In this document: positions 62,220 to 64,000 of the stretch, piece by piece
Numbering within the stretch: position 1 is the first letter of the stretch
Layout of the letters: each line of letters starts with the position of its first letter
From: Chitinophagaceae bacterium
GTDB taxonomy: Bacteria; Bacteroidota; Bacteroidia; Chitinophagales; Chitinophagaceae
NCBI GenBank assembly: GCA_016710935.1
Contig: JADJTY010000005.1
Span: 62,001-126,000 of the forward strand
Reading direction: 5' to 3'
Length of the DNA stretch: 64,000 nt
Program-made: the position numbers and the translations under genes
Notes under the pieces: generated by a model
What the model saw: only the letters and a program-made list of their open reading frames with translations
The model's database searches: none
What the model was told of the DNA's origin: nothing

Positions 62220-63653
62220 TTACATAGCCGCCAAATGCACCTTTTGCTGAAGCTCCAGTACACTTTCTTTAAATAAACTGTCGGTATCCATCAGGTCCTT
62301 TACCGTTTGACAACTGTGAATTACCGTGGTGTGATCCCTGCCGCCAAAATGCTCGCCAATTGTTTTTAAAGAGTTCTTGGTAAATGCTTTAGCCAGGAAC
62401 ATGGTGATCTGCCTTGCCTGCACAATTTCACGTTTGCGGGTTTTTTGCAGCAACTTATCATAAGGCACATCAAAATATTCGCATACCATTTTTTGTATTG
62501 CGTCAATCGTAATCTCCTTACTGGATGATTTCACAAAATTTCTAAGTACTTTTTTTGCCAATTCGAGGTCAATTTCCCTCTTATTCAGCGAAGATTGTGC
62601 CAATAATGAAATTAAAGCACCTTCCAGCTCACGAACATTGCTGTTAATATTATAAGCAATGTACTTAACCACTTCAGATGGCATCTCCAAACCATCATTT
62701 TTCATCTTCTTTTCAAGTATCTCAATCTTGGTATCGTAATCAGGCACCTGCAGATCGGCACTCAATCCCCAGCGGAACCTGCTAAGCAATCGTTCCTGCA
62801 CACCCTCGAGGTCTTTGGGCGGTTTATCGCTGGTTAATATCAACTGCTTGCCACTTTGGTGTAAATGATTGAAAATAGAGAAAAATGCATCCTGCGATTT
62901 TTCGGCCCGGTTAAAGAACTGCACATCATCAATGATCAACACATCTATCAGCTGATAAAAATGTATAAAATCGTTGATGGCACCATTACGGCCATGATCT
63001 ATGAACTGGTTAATGAATTTTTCGGAGCTTACATATAGTACCACTTTATTGGCATGAAGTCTTTTTACCTCATTACCTATTGCCTGGGCCAGATGTGTTT
63101 TACCCAAACCAACACCGCCATAAATAACTAAAGGATTAAAAGATGTGGTACCTGGTTTTTCTGCAACGGTTTTACCGGCACGCCTGGCTACCCGGTTACA
63201 ATCGCCTTCAATAAATGCTTCAAATGTATATGCATGATTTAACTGGGGGTCAATCTGCATTTTTTTAAGTCCCGGAATTACAAAGGGATTTTTTACAGGA
63301 TTATTTATGACAAGCGGAAAATCCATTTCGTTATTTGAATAAGATTTGTAACCCTGCCCCGGCACATCAACGGTTTGAGGTTTATTTTTACTGTTTCCGC
63401 TGTCTACCATTATCCTGTATTCCAGTCTTGCTTCTTTTCCTAATTCTCTCTTTAATGTTTTTGCCAGCAGCGAAACATAATGCTCTTCAAGGTACTCATA
63501 AAAAAACTGACTTGGCACCTGTATGGTTAAAATTTTTTCTTTTAACGCAACCGGTTTAATGGGTTCGAACCATGTTTTGAAATGCTGCCATTCTACAATG
63601 TCTTTGATTATCTCTAAACAATTAATCCATACTTTTTCAAAAGCTTTCTCCAT
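62220..63653 (-). CDS. dnaA: Chromosomal replication initiator protein DnaA
   Basis: A 477-residue DnaA. Domain I is residues 1-85 (WINCLEIIKDIVEWQHFKTWFEPI), domain II a short polar linker, and domain III the AAA+ core with Walker A GGVGLGKTHLAQAIG, Walker B VLIIDDVQFF and sensor/arginine-finger region LLSRFRWGL. Domain IV contains the DNA-binding signature FGGRDHTTVIHSCQTV. The ATG at 63653 gives the standard N terminus. It is the initiator for oriC, though no dnaN or gyrB is adjacent in this window. Confidence 0.97.
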   Translation of the reverse strand: MEKAFEKVWINCLEIIKDIVEWQHFKTWFEPIKPVALKEKILTIQVPSQFFYEYLEEHYVSLLAKTLKRELGKEARLEYRIMVDSGNSKNKPQTVDVPGQGYKSYSNNEMDFPLVINNPVKNPFVIPGLKKMQIDPQLNHAYTFEAFIEGDCNRVARRAGKTVAEKPGTTSFNPLVIYGGVGLGKTHLAQAIGNEVKRLHANKVVLYVSSEKFINQFIDHGRNGAINDFIHFYQLIDVLIIDDVQFFNRAEKSQDAFFSIFNHLHQSGKQLILTSDKPPKDLEGVQERLLSRFRWGLSADLQVPDYDTKIEILEKKMKNDGLEMPSEVVKYIAYNINSNVRELEGALISLLAQSSLNKREIDLELAKKVLRNFVKSSSKEITIDAIQKMVCEYFDVPYDKLLQKTRKREIVQARQITMFLAKAFTKNSLKTIGEHFGGRDHTTVIHSCQTVKDLMDTDSLFKESVLELQQKVHLAAM

Positions 63654-64000
63654 TAGTTCCTTAGCAATTTATATATCGAGTTAAGAATTGTTTCCTCAGT
63701 TGGTTGCCGGTAAAATTTCATTTCCAATTAAATTGAATAAAAATCTTTGGCGGGACAGCGAATATCGAATAAAATGTTGAAAAAAAAATTTTTTATTCAT
63801 TTGTTTTTTTCTAATAAATCACAGTATGCATTTTTAACCAGCTTCCGGCTCAGGCATCCAAAACGCAACCCCGCTTTTACTCCAAAATTACACATGCCCA
63901 ACCAGCCTGATTTACAGCTAAATCTGACCCGTAATTCAGTTACAATTTAACAGGATTTCGCAAAAAAATCTGTTTTATGTTGAAAAAAATAATGCCCGGT
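63654..64000. other. AT-rich region upstream of dnaA
   Basis: These 347 bases contain no convincing gene, no exact DnaA box (TTATCCACA or its complement) and no iteron array that I can see. CTGACCCGTAATTCAG at 63924-63939 is a near-complement of 61170-61186. The dnaA promoter should lie here, but I cannot place it with confidence. Confidence 0.4.

Noticed and set aside
63747..63950. 67-codon open frame upstream of dnaA
   Set aside because: Low-complexity basic composition, no recognisable fold, and it occupies the likely promoter region of dnaA.
63654..64000. oriC with DnaA boxes upstream of dnaA
   Set aside because: No exact or near-exact DnaA boxes or iterons were found by eye; closeness to dnaA alone is not evidence in this phylum.

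Overview
The window is a bacterial chromosome segment that looks like Bacteroidota, most likely near Chitinophagaceae. The pointers are promoter-like TTTG-N19..21-TAnnTTTG elements, an almost complete lack of Shine-Dalgarno sequences, a Mrp protein without the usual CxxC, DUF4476 and outer-membrane beta-barrel proteins, a lone mlaE-mlaF pair, two giant alpha-2-macroglobulins (one next to pbpC), and abundant short palindromic repeats of the kind common in that phylum. The genus is inference only.

Layout. 0.1-4.1 kb: mrp, a DinB-fold protein, lysA, a ParE/RelE-type toxin-antitoxin pair and a small secreted protein. 4.4-15.3 kb: an alpha-2-macroglobulin lipoprotein, penicillin-binding protein 1C, a membrane-anchored papain-like protease, a thioredoxin-like protein and a DUF4442 protein. 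15.5-20.6 kb: malic enzyme, MlaE/MlaF lipid transporter, sucD. 20.8-29.4 kb: a DUF4476 protein, a second alpha-2-macroglobulin, a REP/RAYT transposase unit and an 18-codon relic of another macroglobulin 3' end. 29.4-32.6 kb: aspS and rarA. 32.6-39.1 kb: a glycan cluster (methyltransferase, three GT4 glycosyltransferases, a lipid-exporter-type ABC protein). 39.2-47.1 kb: esterase, L,D-transpeptidase-like protein, truncated haemoglobin, GNAT, beta-barrel protein, uvrA. 47.2-50.1 kb: promoter, SAM-I riboswitch, metB/metC-type enzyme, homoserine dehydrogenase. 50.8-61.1 kb: a minus-strand set encoding complete reductive pyrimidine catabolism: uptake (NCS1), PreT/PreA, dihydropyrimidinase, beta-ureidopropionase, an aminotransferase and malonate-semialdehyde dehydrogenase. 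61.2-63.7 kb: tRNA-Pro, tRNA-Ser, several damaged tRNA copies, and dnaA.

Two themes stand out. First, at least four genes (macroglobulin 1, pbpC, macroglobulin 2, hom), and probably a fifth tiny one, are each broken by one missing base in a homopolymer; restoring that base gives textbook proteins, so assembly error is the leading explanation. Second, the segment is loaded with short palindromic elements that sit inside one another, in frame inside proteins, and in place of arms of tRNA relics. Two may be mobile units: a RAYT transposase between identical 33-bp palindromes, and a PD-(D/E)XK-like GxxExxY gene enclosed by roughly 55-bp inverted repeats that fills the gap between two operon genes.
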